Assembly (NCBI GenBank): GCA_949840935.1
Contig: CATKXX010000001.1
Location: forward strand, 1-64,000
DNA: 64,000 nucleotides
From: an uncultured Acetatifactor sp.
GTDB taxonomy: Bacteria > Bacillota > Clostridia > Lachnospirales > Lachnospiraceae
Direction: 5' to 3'
Part shown: one piece after another, positions 7,795-17,105 of the stretch
How the letters are laid out: each line of letters starts with the position of its first letter
Numbering within the stretch: position 1 is the first letter of the stretch
The notes under the pieces: model-generated
Database searches by the model: none
What the model was told of the DNA's origin: nothing
The model's input: only the letters and a program-made list of their open reading frames with translations
Program-made: the position numbers and the translations under genes

Positions 7795-9216
7795 ATGATA
7801 GGGGATGACAGTGCCAGATATAAAGAGTATTTGGCTATTCTCTCGAGGCGCCCTGCATACAGGCGGGCTTTTGACAGGGCATGTGAGGACTATCTGGCCA
7901 GCTGTGGAAAAGAAATGCCGCTTGACAACAGGCTGTATCTGATGGTATTTGCCCCGGTGCTGACAGGGTTTGTCAGGTGGGCTATGGAACAGGCAGCCAT
8001 GTCAGGAAAGAAAAGGCTGTATTTTTTGAGCCGTGACGGATATCAGATGTACCTGATCGCGCAAAGCCTTGCGGCATATGGCAATTTTCCTGTTGAATGC
8101 AGATATCTCCATGTATCCAGATATTCCATGAGGATACCGGGGTATCATCTGGACATGGAGGGATGCCTGGACAGTATCTGCGTGGGGGGGATTGATGTTA
8201 CGCCCCTGAAAATATTGAGGCGGGGAGCGCTGACAGAGGAAGAATGCAGAGAGGTTTCCGGAGAGCTGCAGCTGGGGGAAATGCAGGATAAGATACTGAA
8301 TTACCGTCAGGTGGTGCAGCTGAAAGGGCTGTTTGCAAAGAGCAGCCTGTTGAAACAATACATCAGGAAGCATTCCATGGAAGCATATGACAACGCGGCA
8401 GGCTATCTGAAGCAGGAGGGGCTCTGCAGGGACGGACGGTTTGCCATAGTGGACAGCGGGTGGATTGGGACACTGCAATGCTCCATTGAGAAACTGGTTC
8501 AGAGTGTGAATCCGGGGATAAAGGTTGAGGGCTATTATTTCGGGATGTATGATTATCCGGGGGGCGCCGCGAAAGAGCAGTTTCACACTTATTATTTTTC
8601 ACCGGAGAACGGGCTGGCCCGAAAGGTGCGCTTCAGCAATTCCCTTTTTGAGACAGTGGTCTCCGCAGAGGAAGGGATGACGTCAGCTTACAGGGCGGAG
8701 GGCGGCCGGTATTTTCCTGTCCTGAAGGAGCAGGGTAATCCCAATTCCGGGCAGCTTTCACGCAATATAGAAGCGCTGGGACGGTATCTGAAGTATTTCC
8801 GGCCCGGGGAGGACGCGTTTAAGAGGGGAATAACGGATATAGAAATCGCTGAAAAGCTGCTGGAAAGATTTATGGCAGTGCCCACGGCGTTGGAATATGG
8901 GTGTTATGGGAGAAACCTGTTTTCGGACGACCTGTCTGACGATGGCCGGAAGGAGGTTGCGGCAGAGCTTACATGGAGCCAGATCAGGGATCAGAGGCTC
9001 CTGAACAAGCTTCTGATCATGTGCGGGTGCCGGAAAGCTGTAATTTGTGAAAGCGCATGGCTGGAAGGCAGCGCCTTTGGAGCCGCATCGCAGTCCTGCA
9101 ATTGCAGCAGGGCCGGGACACAGAGGCGGCTTGCACGTGAATTGCGGCATATAAGGCTTTATAAGCGCTTTGTATATTTGAAAAAGCTTTGGGCGCTGAA
9201 GCACAGGGTACAGTGA
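7795..9216 (+). CDS. HAD-superfamily-like protein (COG5610 type) of glycan loci
   Basis: A cytosolic protein of 473 aa from ATG 7795, which has GGAGG at 7785 in front. An in-frame GTG at 7783 overlaps that ribosome site and is less likely. The segment RLYFLSRDGYQMYLIAQ near 80-96 is the hallmark of the COG5610 predicted-hydrolase family found in polysaccharide clusters, where SRDG replaces the usual HAD DxD. A second hallmark, IVDSGWIGTLQ, lies near 221-231. The C-terminal third is alpha-helical and basic. A run of seven G lies at 8184-8190. The precise reaction is unknown for this family; phosphosugar or lipid-linked intermediate processing is a guess. Confidence 0.7.
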   Translation: MIGDDSARYKEYLAILSRRPAYRRAFDRACEDYLASCGKEMPLDNRLYLMVFAPVLTGFVRWAMEQAAMSGKKRLYFLSRDGYQMYLIAQSLAAYGNFPVECRYLHVSRYSMRIPGYHLDMEGCLDSICVGGIDVTPLKILRRGALTEEECREVSGELQLGEMQDKILNYRQVVQLKGLFAKSSLLKQYIRKHSMEAYDNAAGYLKQEGLCRDGRFAIVDSGWIGTLQCSIEKLVQSVNPGIKVEGYYFGMYDYPGGAAKEQFHTYYFSPENGLARKVRFSNSLFETVVSAEEGMTSAYRAEGGRYFPVLKEQGNPNSGQLSRNIEALGRYLKYFRPGEDAFKRGITDIEIAEKLLERFMAVPTALEYGCYGRNLFSDDLSDDGRKEVAAELTWSQIRDQRLLNKLLIMCGCRKAVICESAWLEGSAFGAASQSCNCSRAGTQRRLARELRHIRLYKRFVYLKKLWALKHRVQ

Positions 9217-9292
9217 TCACCGGGGAGGATGCTTTTGACAGAAGGTTTTTGGAAGGAAAGGACACTGGAAAGGGAAATCGTGGAGACAGAAG

Positions 9293-10756
9293 ATGCTTTT
9301 GGCAGACAGGTATGACGTAGGTGGAAAGAGAATATGGAGCGTTGTGCTGCTTTTGTTCCTGCTGCTTTCAGGGGGGCAGAGGGTATATGCGGCGGAACGG
9401 ATGGAGCTGGATATACCGGTTGCGGGAAGCATCACCAAGGAAGACGGGACTGTTCTCTATGTGGTCGATCTGGCTGACTATGAGCCGGCCGTGGAGCTTT
9501 GGGACTATAAGGTTGTAACAGCCGGTTACGGAGGCCGCAGCCTGACCTTTATCTCTGACCAGGGCCGAAATATAAGGGTCATCCTGACAATGGATGAGAG
9601 AAAAGATTTTTACCTTTTTGCATTTCAGGAGGAGACGGGCAGCTTTTATCCGATCAATAAGCTGATCTATAATGGTACAGTTTATTATTTTATGTCTCCG
9701 CGGGCCTGTGTGAACAGGCCGGAAGGGCTGACCGAGGAGATACTGGGGGAGAATACCATATTTTATGCGGTAGATGCAGGAGGGGCGGGAGGTTATTATC
9801 GGCGTACCACCGACGGAATCCTGGAGGAGTGGATGCCCGGGGCTTCCGGGAAAAAGACGGGGGGAGATCACGCGTTCCTGATCGTGGGGATATTGACTGT
9901 CCTGATCGCAGCGGCGGGCGCCGTGATGATTTTTACTCCTTCTACGACACGGAAGGCTGTCAGGGCCAGGGGAGAGCAGTTTTTACATAATCTGGGCAGT
10001 AAGAAACAGTATTTCTTTGTGATCCAGGAGCTGACGGCGAGAGAGATTAAGCGGAAATATGCCCGCAGCCGTCTGGGGATTCTGTGGAGTGTGCTGAATC
10101 CACTGCTCATGATGATCGTAATGACTATGGTCTTTTCCTATATGTTTAAGAGATCCATAGATAATTTCCCGCTGTACTATCTGACAGGAAGCCTTTTCTG
10201 GAATTTGTTTAACGAGGGGACGAACCATTCCATGTCGGCGCTGGTGGATAATAAGACACTGCTCCTGAGAGCAAAGCTTCCAAGACAGACATTCGTATTA
10301 TCGAGGATGTATACCTCTCTGGCCAATTTTGGATTTTCCTGTGTGCCCTATCTGCTGATGCTGGTCTTTTTCAGGATCAAGCCGTCATGGACAATGCTTC
10401 TGTTTCCGTTGGACGTGCTGCTGATGCTGGCATTTTCCATGGGGATTGGATACCTGCTGTCGATATTGTACGTTTTCTTTGCGGATATCAGGTATCTGTA
10501 TGGCGTATTTCTGAGGATTCTGTTGTACCTGACTGCGGTATTTTATCCGGTGTCCTCCCTGCCGGATGCGTTGCAGAAGGTGGTGGGGCTGAATCCGGTA
10601 TATATGTCCATATACATTGCCAGGGAGTGCATGGTATATGGAAGGGCGCCTCACTATTCGGCATGGCTCAAGCTGTCCCTGGCGGCGCTGGCCAGCTGTG
10701 CCGCTGGCTGGATTGTCTTTAACAGGAAACAGAATGATGTCATGCAGAGGATATAA
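9293..10756 (+). CDS. polysaccharide ABC exporter permease with an extracytoplasmic N-terminal domain
   Basis: The C-terminal part (about 225-487) is an ABC-2 permease of the Wzm/TagG type with about six helices and the typical cytoplasmic segment ELTAREIKRKYARSRLG before the first helix. The N-terminal 220 residues are unusual: a signal-like helix (about 12-33), a predicted extracytoplasmic beta-rich domain (about 35-190) and a further helix (about 195-220). Wzm/TagG permeases normally start just before the ABC-2 domain, so this is a fusion. It is followed after 26 bp by its ATPase. A 28-codon ORF with a GGGGAGG site (9229-9315) overlaps the start and could be a leader. Confidence 0.9.
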   Translation: MLLADRYDVGGKRIWSVVLLLFLLLSGGQRVYAAERMELDIPVAGSITKEDGTVLYVVDLADYEPAVELWDYKVVTAGYGGRSLTFISDQGRNIRVILTMDERKDFYLFAFQEETGSFYPINKLIYNGTVYYFMSPRACVNRPEGLTEEILGENTIFYAVDAGGAGGYYRRTTDGILEEWMPGASGKKTGGDHAFLIVGILTVLIAAAGAVMIFTPSTTRKAVRARGEQFLHNLGSKKQYFFVIQELTAREIKRKYARSRLGILWSVLNPLLMMIVMTMVFSYMFKRSIDNFPLYYLTGSLFWNLFNEGTNHSMSALVDNKTLLLRAKLPRQTFVLSRMYTSLANFGFSCVPYLLMLVFFRIKPSWTMLLFPLDVLLMLAFSMGIGYLLSILYVFFADIRYLYGVFLRILLYLTAVFYPVSSLPDALQKVVGLNPVYMSIYIARECMVYGRAPHYSAWLKLSLAALASCAAGWIVFNRKQNDVMQRI

Positions 10757-10782
10757 GGTATTTCATCGGGCAGGGTGTTGAA

Positions 10783-12207
10783 ATGAACAAGACGGAAAGG
10801 ACTTTGGTAAGTACATATACAGCGGCTGTTTTCGCGGCAATCCTGGCAGCATTTCAGCCGATGACGGTGAATGCTGCGGCAGGGCCGGTGGCTGCCAGCG
10901 GAGGACTGAACCTCTCCGGTATGGTGGTGATCGCAATCATAGTGCTGTTGTGCATTATGTGTATGCTGATTGCTGTGATCTATCTGAGCAGTGAAAAGCA
11001 GCAAGACAAAAGGCACAGAAAATCCAGGGAGGCGGGGAGAGATAAGGGAGCTGCTGATCCCGGGGAGAACCGCCGGGATTGGAAATATGGAGCGGGTGAG
11101 GATGAAGCAGCCGGGTATGATGAAAATACCGGATATGATGAAGCAGCCGGGTATGATGAAAATACCGGATATGATGAGGCAGCCGGGTATGATGAAGATA
11201 CCGGATATGATGAAGCAGCCGGGTATGGAGATACCGGATATGATGAAGCAGCCGGGTATGATGAAGATACCGGATATGATGAGGCAGCCGGGTATGATGA
11301 AGCTGATGGCTATGACTGGGATTCGGAATACGACGACGCGGCGGGGGATGCGCTGGATTACGGATTTGAGGAAGGCATAATACCTGATTCTGAGGCGAGG
11401 GAAGCAAAGGAGGTGGAAGCAGGCGGAGAACAGGAAGGGAATAAGGAACCGGAGAGCGATTTACCTGTTATAAGGGTGGACAATGTTACCATGAAATTCA
11501 AGGTGGCGGCCAGCAGCGCCTCCGGCCTGAAGGATTATCTTATACAGAGGATTAAGAAGCAGATTACCACAAGGGATTTATTGGCGCTGGACGGCGTGAG
11601 CTTCGATATTTTCAAGGGCGAAGTGGTAGGGATCATAGGTACTAACGGCTCCGGAAAGTCAACGCTGCTCAAGATAGTATCGGGAGCGATGGAGCCCACC
11701 GCCGGCCAGGTCGTTGTGGACAAATCCAAAATTCAGCTGCTGACCCTGGGTACGGGATTTGATATGGAATTATCGGCCAGGGAAAATGTGTATCTGAATG
11801 GAGCCATCATCGGATATCCGAAAGAATTTATCGATGGGCATTTCGATGAGATTGTGGCGTTTGCAGAGCTGGAGGGCTTTATGGATACAAAGGTGAAGAA
11901 CTTCTCCAGTGGTATGGTTAGCAGGCTTGGCTTCGCAATCGCTACGGCGGGGGATGCAGCGGAAATCCTGATCCTGGATGAAGTGTTGAGTGTGGGGGAT
12001 GAGTTTTTCCGCCAGAAAAGCCTGAAGCGGATCAAGGAAATGATACATGGAGGTTCCACTGTGGTCATGGTGTCCCACGGAATGGGAACAATCCTGGAAA
12101 ACTGTACGAAGGTGGTGTGGATTGAAAAAGGAGTCCTGCAGATGGTAGGGGATGCCAGGACGGTCTGCAGGGAGTACCAGAAGATGGGAAAGGCGTTGAC
12201 AGTATAA
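10783..12207 (+). CDS. polysaccharide ABC exporter ATPase with membrane-anchor and repeat N-terminus
   Basis: The ABC domain (about 225-474) energises glycan export together with the permease at 9293. Walker A is GTNGSGKST (about 286-294), the signature is FSSGMVSRLG (about 373), Walker B is EILILDEVLSVGDE (about 396), and the switch His lies in VMVSHG. The C-terminal Wzt glycan-binding domain is absent. The first 220 residues are atypical for a soluble ATPase: a signal-like helix (about 12-31), a second helix (about 46-69) with a basic stop-transfer sequence, then an acidic tandem-repeat linker (AAGYDEDTGYDE units). The predicted topology keeps the ATPase inside while tethering it to the membrane. 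GlfT2-like genes follow. Confidence 0.9.
   Translation: MNKTERTLVSTYTAAVFAAILAAFQPMTVNAAAGPVAASGGLNLSGMVVIAIIVLLCIMCMLIAVIYLSSEKQQDKRHRKSREAGRDKGAADPGENRRDWKYGAGEDEAAGYDENTGYDEAAGYDENTGYDEAAGYDEDTGYDEAAGYGDTGYDEAAGYDEDTGYDEAAGYDEADGYDWDSEYDDAAGDALDYGFEEGIIPDSEAREAKEVEAGGEQEGNKEPESDLPVIRVDNVTMKFKVAASSASGLKDYLIQRIKKQITTRDLLALDGVSFDIFKGEVVGIIGTNGSGKSTLLKIVSGAMEPTAGQVVVDKSKIQLLTLGTGFDMELSARENVYLNGAIIGYPKEFIDGHFDEIVAFAELEGFMDTKVKNFSSGMVSRLGFAIATAGDAAEILILDEVLSVGDEFFRQKSLKRIKEMIHGGSTVVMVSHGMGTILENCTKVVWIEKGVLQMVGDARTVCREYQKMGKALTV
11107..11316. repeat. 36-bp tandem repeats in ABC ATPase gene
   Basis: Five 36-bp units (one shortened to 33 bp) plus a partial sixth, beginning GCAGCCGGGTATGATGA, encode AAGYDEDTGYDE. 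All units keep the frame, so copy-number change would lengthen or shorten the linker without inactivating the ATPase. Confidence 0.92.
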
Positions 12208-12275
12208 GCCAGGGGAGAGCAAATTTATAAAGCGTGGAGCAGACTGTAGGATACCTGGATGACAAGGGACGGAAG

Positions 12276-13748
12276 ATGTTGGGAATGATACTTCAAAATA
12301 TGGTATTTCCGCCGGATGAGGCCGGTGAAAACGAAATATATGTAAGATATTCCGCCAGGCCGGGCCGAACCGTCCGGCCATACTGTATCCGGCAGGGGGA
12401 AGCAGTCAGCACGGACACATATATGAACGCCTTTGATATAGGGGCGTGGAGAAAATATACTGATATTTCAGATTTGTCGCTTGTTTGGAGAATCCGGGGA
12501 AAAGGGAGACTGAGGATATTTTGGGAGAGGGAGAATGGAGAAAATATATGCCTTTCGGAAGAAGCTGTCGCAGGGCAGGACAGTGAGCCGGGAAAGGGAA
12601 AATATCATTTCCAGGATTTTCAACAGCAGACAGAGGGAATCCTGTATTTCAGATTTTATGCAGAGACGGATTCCAATATAGAAGCATGGTATGAGACAGA
12701 CAGCCCCGTGAGAAAAGGGATTAAAATTTCAGTCGTAATATGTACATACAAGAGAAAAGAGCAGCTGGAGCAGCTTATAAATGTGCTTCGGAAGGGGATT
12801 CAGGCATCCTGCGGGAATAAAGAGGACTGGCTGCGTATCGTCGTGGTTGACAACGCGTCTGAATTAGAGGATCAGTACGGGGAGGGGATTACGGTTTACC
12901 ATAATCCCAATACGGGAGGCTCCGGCGGCTTCGCCAGAGGGATGAAGGAGACGGTCAGAAATCTGCCCGTATTTCAGGCAAGCCATGTGGTTTTAATGGA
13001 CGACGACGTAGTCCTTCAGATAGAGAGCATTATCCGGTTACATGCGCTACTGTCCTGTGTGCGGCCGGAATATGAGCAGGAAGTCATTGCGGGAAGGATG
13101 TTCCGCCTGGACAGGCCGCACATCCAGTATACCGCGGCGGAAATCTGGAACAGAGGGGACATCAGGCATATTGGCTGGAACCGGGATATGACGGACAGGC
13201 AGCGCCTCTGGGACATGAATGAAAATACAGGAGGGGAGTACAGTGGATGGTGGTTTGCCTGCTTCCCCACAGGATTTGTGAAGGAAAATGAGCCGCTGCC
13301 ATTTTTCCTGCACTGCGATGATGTGGAATATGGATTAAGGCATGGCGGAACGCCTATTATCCTGAACGGGATCCAGGTGTGGCATGAGACGTATGAGTAC
13401 CGTCAGACACCGGTAATCGCATATTATGACCGGAGAAACAGCATGATCGTAAATGAAATATTTGGCTTTACAGAATGGAACCAGACGCAGGCGCTGGATC
13501 AATTCATGAGTATGCTGGACGAATTGGAGGCGCAGGGAAATTATTTGCTGGAATATTATATGATTCGGGCCTTTCGCGATTTTTTGCGGGGACAGAAGTG
13601 GTTTATGAATCAGGATGGACGAAAACTGCATGATTCCTTGAAAAAAGGGATGAAAGCGAGTCAATTCTATAATGTGATAAACAGAAAGATTTTGAAGATA
13701 TCCGTTTTATGGAAGCGGGGAAGAAAACTGTATTTTATGGATCGCTAA
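12276..13748 (+). CDS. GlfT2-like glycosyltransferase (galactofuranosyl type) 1
   Basis: A GT2-superfamily enzyme resembling mycobacterial GlfT2. It has an N-terminal beta-sandwich (about 1-145) and a GT-A domain with ISVVICTYKR, NPNTGGSGGFARGM, the metal-binding LMDDDV, and HCDDVEYGLR. The C-terminal helical part ends in a basic tail. The start is uncertain: GTG 12234 is too far from AGGGGAG, while ATG 12276 has AAGGGA at good spacing and puts LQNMVFP near the N-terminus as in relatives. GlfT2 enzymes extend galactofuranose chains; the sugar here is inferred. No UDP-galactopyranose mutase gene is present in this window. Confidence 0.88.
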   Translation: MLGMILQNMVFPPDEAGENEIYVRYSARPGRTVRPYCIRQGEAVSTDTYMNAFDIGAWRKYTDISDLSLVWRIRGKGRLRIFWERENGENICLSEEAVAGQDSEPGKGKYHFQDFQQQTEGILYFRFYAETDSNIEAWYETDSPVRKGIKISVVICTYKRKEQLEQLINVLRKGIQASCGNKEDWLRIVVVDNASELEDQYGEGITVYHNPNTGGSGGFARGMKETVRNLPVFQASHVVLMDDDVVLQIESIIRLHALLSCVRPEYEQEVIAGRMFRLDRPHIQYTAAEIWNRGDIRHIGWNRDMTDRQRLWDMNENTGGEYSGWWFACFPTGFVKENEPLPFFLHCDDVEYGLRHGGTPIILNGIQVWHETYEYRQTPVIAYYDRRNSMIVNEIFGFTEWNQTQALDQFMSMLDELEAQGNYLLEYYMIRAFRDFLRGQKWFMNQDGRKLHDSLKKGMKASQFYNVINRKILKISVLWKRGRKLYFMDR

Positions 13749-13804
13749 AGGATATGGGGACGGTTCAGGCCTGATATAACTTCAACTGCAACAGGGAGGA
13801 AAAG

Positions 13805-15655
13805 ATGTATTTAGAGTACAGGATACAGAATATACTTATAAAACCTTTTACGGGAAGCGAAATCATAATGAACATGTATTATCGTGGAACCGAATTTATC
13901 CATGAGGACGAAGAAGGGGGAAATGTACTGAAACGGGAGTCGGGATATGATTTCTTTACATATTTTAACAGTCTTTCCCTGGAAAAGTGGAGAAAATATT
14001 CCTGTGCAGAAAATTTCCGTATTGTTCTGGATGGAAAGGGAAAATTTGAGATCAATGTATTTGGTCATTTTTGCAGTGGCAAAAATATTAGAAAAGAATA
14101 CCTGGGCCACTATTTGTTTCATACGCCGGAGCGTAAAAAGCATGTAATTCAGATACCTGCCACAATGAAAAGCCAGGTCATCGGTTTTGAATTGAAAATA
14201 CAGAAGGAAACGGTCATATACGATTCTTATTATGCGGCGGATGTTGAAGAAGCAAATATAAAGAACCCCTATATCGCGCTTACTACGACAACATTTAAAA
14301 AGGAAGATTACATCTGTCATAATATAGAGCTGCTGAAGAAAGAAATATTTGGAAATGAGGAATATGCCGGCCATTTTTGCTGGAATATTGTTGATAATGG
14401 AAGAACGCTGCCGGAACAGAGAGATCCTCTGCAGAAAATACGGATATTCCACAATAAAAATGCAGGAGGGGCGGGAGGCTTTGCGCGGGGAATGATCGAA
14501 GGGCTGACACAGGAAGACAGGCCCACCCACATTTTGCTGATGGATGATGATGTCAATTTCTCTACAGAAAGCTTTATACGGCTATTCAGGCTTTTGAGTA
14601 TTCTCCGACCGGAATATGAGGATCATTTTGTCAGCGGGGCAATGCTTAAAATGAATGAGCCCAACATCCAGCATGAAGATATCGGGAAATTAAACAAGGC
14701 AGGGTATCACGAGGCTGTTAAACCGAATCTGGATCTCAACTTGTGGAATCATGTGCTGATCAATGAACAGATCGATCATGCGGAGGAAGATGAACATAAA
14801 TATGGAGCATGGTGGTTCTGCTGTATTCCTGCCGCTGTAGCCAGTCTGGATAATCTGCCGCTTCCCGTATTTGTCCGGGGAGACGATGTAGAATATTCAC
14901 TCCGCAATAAAGCTAAATTTATCACAATGAATGGAATCTGTATCTGGCATGACGGGTTTGAGGGAAAATTCAGCGCTGCCCTGGAATATTATCAGGTTGA
15001 GAGAAACGAATTGATCTTGACGGCTATGCACCCGGAATTGTCAGACGTGGATGTCATGGGGCATATAGAAGAAATTTTCTGGCAGGAGCTCTACAAATTC
15101 AATTATAGGGGAGCATCATTACTGTCAGATGCGGTAGAGGATTACTTAAAGGGGCCGGAATATTTCTTATCCACAGACCTTTTTGAAAGGCTGCAGGAGA
15201 AACGATGGGAAGATAATCAGCTCTTGGACATTACAGAGGATGTGCGGAAACGATATGACCCTGAAAAGCTATCAGAATATAAAAAGTTATCCGGTATCAG
15301 GAAGCTGGTGTATGACTATTCTTATAATGGACAGGCGAGGACTCCGGGTTTCCTTCCCTTGAGAAGGATCGGTATCATCCCATACGGATGGGGATACTTC
15401 CCGGGAAAGCAATGCCTGGTCAAAAAGATATATGCCGTAGATACCGCCAGGGATAAATATGCGGTCTATACGAAGGATCGAAAAGAATTCAGGCGTTTGA
15501 AAGAGCGGTTTATGAAACTGAAAAATGACTATGCAGACAGACATGAGGAAATAGAAAAGAAATATCAGGAAATTCTGAACAATGTGACCTGCATTCAATT
15601 TTGGAATGAATATTTGAAAGAGGGGCATGGACAGAATGTCAAAGCTGAAAATTGA
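13805..15655 (+). CDS. GlfT2-like glycosyltransferase (galactofuranosyl type) 2
   Basis: A 616-aa paralog of the genes at 12276 and 27729. The N-terminal beta-sandwich contains FFTYFNSLSLEKWRKYS and IVLDGKGKFEINVFGH. The GT-A core shows IALTTTTFKKEDYI, NKNAGGAGGFARGM, LLMDDDVNF and RGDDVEYSLR, then a WHD metal/base region. The C-terminal helical domain includes IIPYGWGYFPGKQC. A GGGAGG site lies 5 bp before the ATG. It is the intact counterpart of the phase-variable gene at 27729. Its end overlaps the following gene, so they are translated together. Base composition looks more AT-rich than the genes upstream. Confidence 0.9.
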   Translation: MYLEYRIQNILIKPFTGSEIIMNMYYRGTEFIHEDEEGGNVLKRESGYDFFTYFNSLSLEKWRKYSCAENFRIVLDGKGKFEINVFGHFCSGKNIRKEYLGHYLFHTPERKKHVIQIPATMKSQVIGFELKIQKETVIYDSYYAADVEEANIKNPYIALTTTTFKKEDYICHNIELLKKEIFGNEEYAGHFCWNIVDNGRTLPEQRDPLQKIRIFHNKNAGGAGGFARGMIEGLTQEDRPTHILLMDDDVNFSTESFIRLFRLLSILRPEYEDHFVSGAMLKMNEPNIQHEDIGKLNKAGYHEAVKPNLDLNLWNHVLINEQIDHAEEDEHKYGAWWFCCIPAAVASLDNLPLPVFVRGDDVEYSLRNKAKFITMNGICIWHDGFEGKFSAALEYYQVERNELILTAMHPELSDVDVMGHIEEIFWQELYKFNYRGASLLSDAVEDYLKGPEYFLSTDLFERLQEKRWEDNQLLDITEDVRKRYDPEKLSEYKKLSGIRKLVYDYSYNGQARTPGFLPLRRIGIIPYGWGYFPGKQCLVKKIYAVDTARDKYAVYTKDRKEFRRLKERFMKLKNDYADRHEEIEKKYQEILNNVTCIQFWNEYLKEGHGQNVKAEN

Positions 15656-17105
15656 CACATTTGGGTGTTGTATATTAAGGGATGTCTTCCGTATTGGCGA
15701 TTCAGAGGAAAACAGGGTGGAATTAAACAGAAATATCGGTTTTATATCGCCGATGACAATGTTTTCCAGGCCCATAACAAAAATGCAAATGGGGGGGGTA
15801 TTATCCGGGAGGAAAGAATATTATAAAGAATCGTTAGGGGAGGTCATCTTACAGGAATTTGACAGGGAAGAGATTGTTAATTTTATAAAGAGGAACTGCT
15901 TTTTAGATTTAAGTAAGAACATATTTGAGTATTTGAGGACGGGGGAGAATACATATCTGTTTATGGATCTGTCCGACCTGCGTTTTCGGAGTATGGTGAA
16001 AGACGGTTATTCCGTGACGATCCGGGAAGACCATTGTAAAGAGGTAAAGGTTATAAAGGCCCTGTTGGAAAAAGAGGGGTTTGAAATAAAAAACATTGAA
16101 GATTATCCCGAGAGAGAAGTATTCAGCGCATTAGACCGACTGGCGGAGAAGCTGCTGGAAATTTATTCCAGGGAACAGATTTTCTTCCTGTATACGACTC
16201 CCACGCCCCTGTATATCAACAAATATGGTGAGTATATCGATGATGATGAGACGATGCATCAAAGATACCGGAACTGCCGGCCTGAAGCTATAGCAAAATA
16301 TAACGACTATTTTTTGAACCGCATTCAGTGTAATGTGATAAAGTTTCCGCGAAAAGAAGAATTAACGGCGAACGCTGACCATCTTTTCGGGCTTTTTTCA
16401 CTGCATTATATGGATGATGTATACAGGTATTATTACTGGGAACTGATGGGCAGGTTAGAGGGAAAACGGGATTCGGATGGTGCAGGTAATCCCTTTATGT
16501 GCCGGATAGAAAAAGAGATAGAAACGTCGCGGGACAGAAATCATTATTCTGACAAATTGCCTGACCGCTTAATAAAGGCTGTCAGCAGGGATGACTTTTG
16601 TGAATATGTAAAAGGGTTGGAAAAGGCGTATTCTTCGTTGATCGTATTATGTGTTAAGGATACCATAGGGTTTCAGGTCTCCCAGCCCATGGAAAAGGCG
16701 CTGCACTCGTTGGGCCTGCGGGCACATTTCCGTAAGCTGCATCAGACAGGGTACATAGCGGTCATTTCAAATGGGATAGTGGTGGAGGAAGTGATTGGGA
16801 CAGAAGAATGCAAGGTTGTAAAAAGCAGTGGTATTTTCCATGGGAATACGCTGCAGGCTGAGTCAAAACCGTTTAAGGATGGCAATTGTGCTTCCATTGT
16901 CTGGAATGGGCATGACTATGCAATTAACAAAAGAGGTATCAACTTTTTTGTATATGATCATCACACAAATACGGTATGCGATACCAGGTGCTATGATACC
17001 CACTCCAAAGAATGTACTTTAACAAAGAATCATGATTTCCTGGACAGAAATACGGCGCTCCTGATATCCATGGAAAAAGTGTTTGGATTACTACGTGAGA
17101 GGTGA
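15636..17105 (+). CDS. DUF6270 (SGNH-like) protein with C-terminal ILEI/FAM3-like domain
   Basis: The ATG at 15636 is preferred because AGGGG lies 10 bp upstream; the ATG at 15627 is almost on the site. The N-terminal domain begins with DTFGCCILRDVF, the GSC-S/T-RD signature of DUF6270, a family related to SGNH hydrolases and found in glycan loci, and ends near NADHLFGLFS. The C-terminal 160 residues (LIVLCVKDTIGF, then FKDGNCASIVWNGHDYAI, KRGINFFVYD and CYDTHSKE) resemble the ILEI/FAM3 lectin-like fold in a permuted order, and recur in the next two proteins. A run of eight G at 15791-15798 falls in codons 52-54; this assembly is in frame. Acyl or other group transfer to the glycan is possible but unproven. 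Confidence 0.7.
   Translation: MSKLKIDTFGCCILRDVFRIGDSEENRVELNRNIGFISPMTMFSRPITKMQMGGVLSGRKEYYKESLGEVILQEFDREEIVNFIKRNCFLDLSKNIFEYLRTGENTYLFMDLSDLRFRSMVKDGYSVTIREDHCKEVKVIKALLEKEGFEIKNIEDYPEREVFSALDRLAEKLLEIYSREQIFFLYTTPTPLYINKYGEYIDDDETMHQRYRNCRPEAIAKYNDYFLNRIQCNVIKFPRKEELTANADHLFGLFSLHYMDDVYRYYYWELMGRLEGKRDSDGAGNPFMCRIEKEIETSRDRNHYSDKLPDRLIKAVSRDDFCEYVKGLEKAYSSLIVLCVKDTIGFQVSQPMEKALHSLGLRAHFRKLHQTGYIAVISNGIVVEEVIGTEECKVVKSSGIFHGNTLQAESKPFKDGNCASIVWNGHDYAINKRGINFFVYDHHTNTVCDTRCYDTHSKECTLTKNHDFLDRNTALLISMEKVFGLLRER
15791..15798 (+). repeat. poly-G tract (8 G), frame ON
   Basis: Eight consecutive G within the DUF6270 domain (MQMGGVLSG). The reading frame continues normally through this length. 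One added or lost base would truncate the protein soon after residue 54. Confidence 0.9.

Noticed and set aside
7626..7808. 60-codon frame after the lipoprotein
   Set aside because: Low-complexity drift; the better start for the next gene is ATG 7795 with GGAGG. The other frame (from 7630) was noted only as a possible lost tail of the lipoprotein.
8184..8190. Seven-G runs at 8184, 37523 and 63532 as further switches
   Set aside because: In frame, shorter than the rest, and runs of this size occur by chance in GC-rich coding sequence; listed only as possible.
11107..11316. CRISPR array
   Set aside because: Repeats are contiguous, in frame and coding, with no unique spacers; the same holds for 7289-7612 and 46812-47085.
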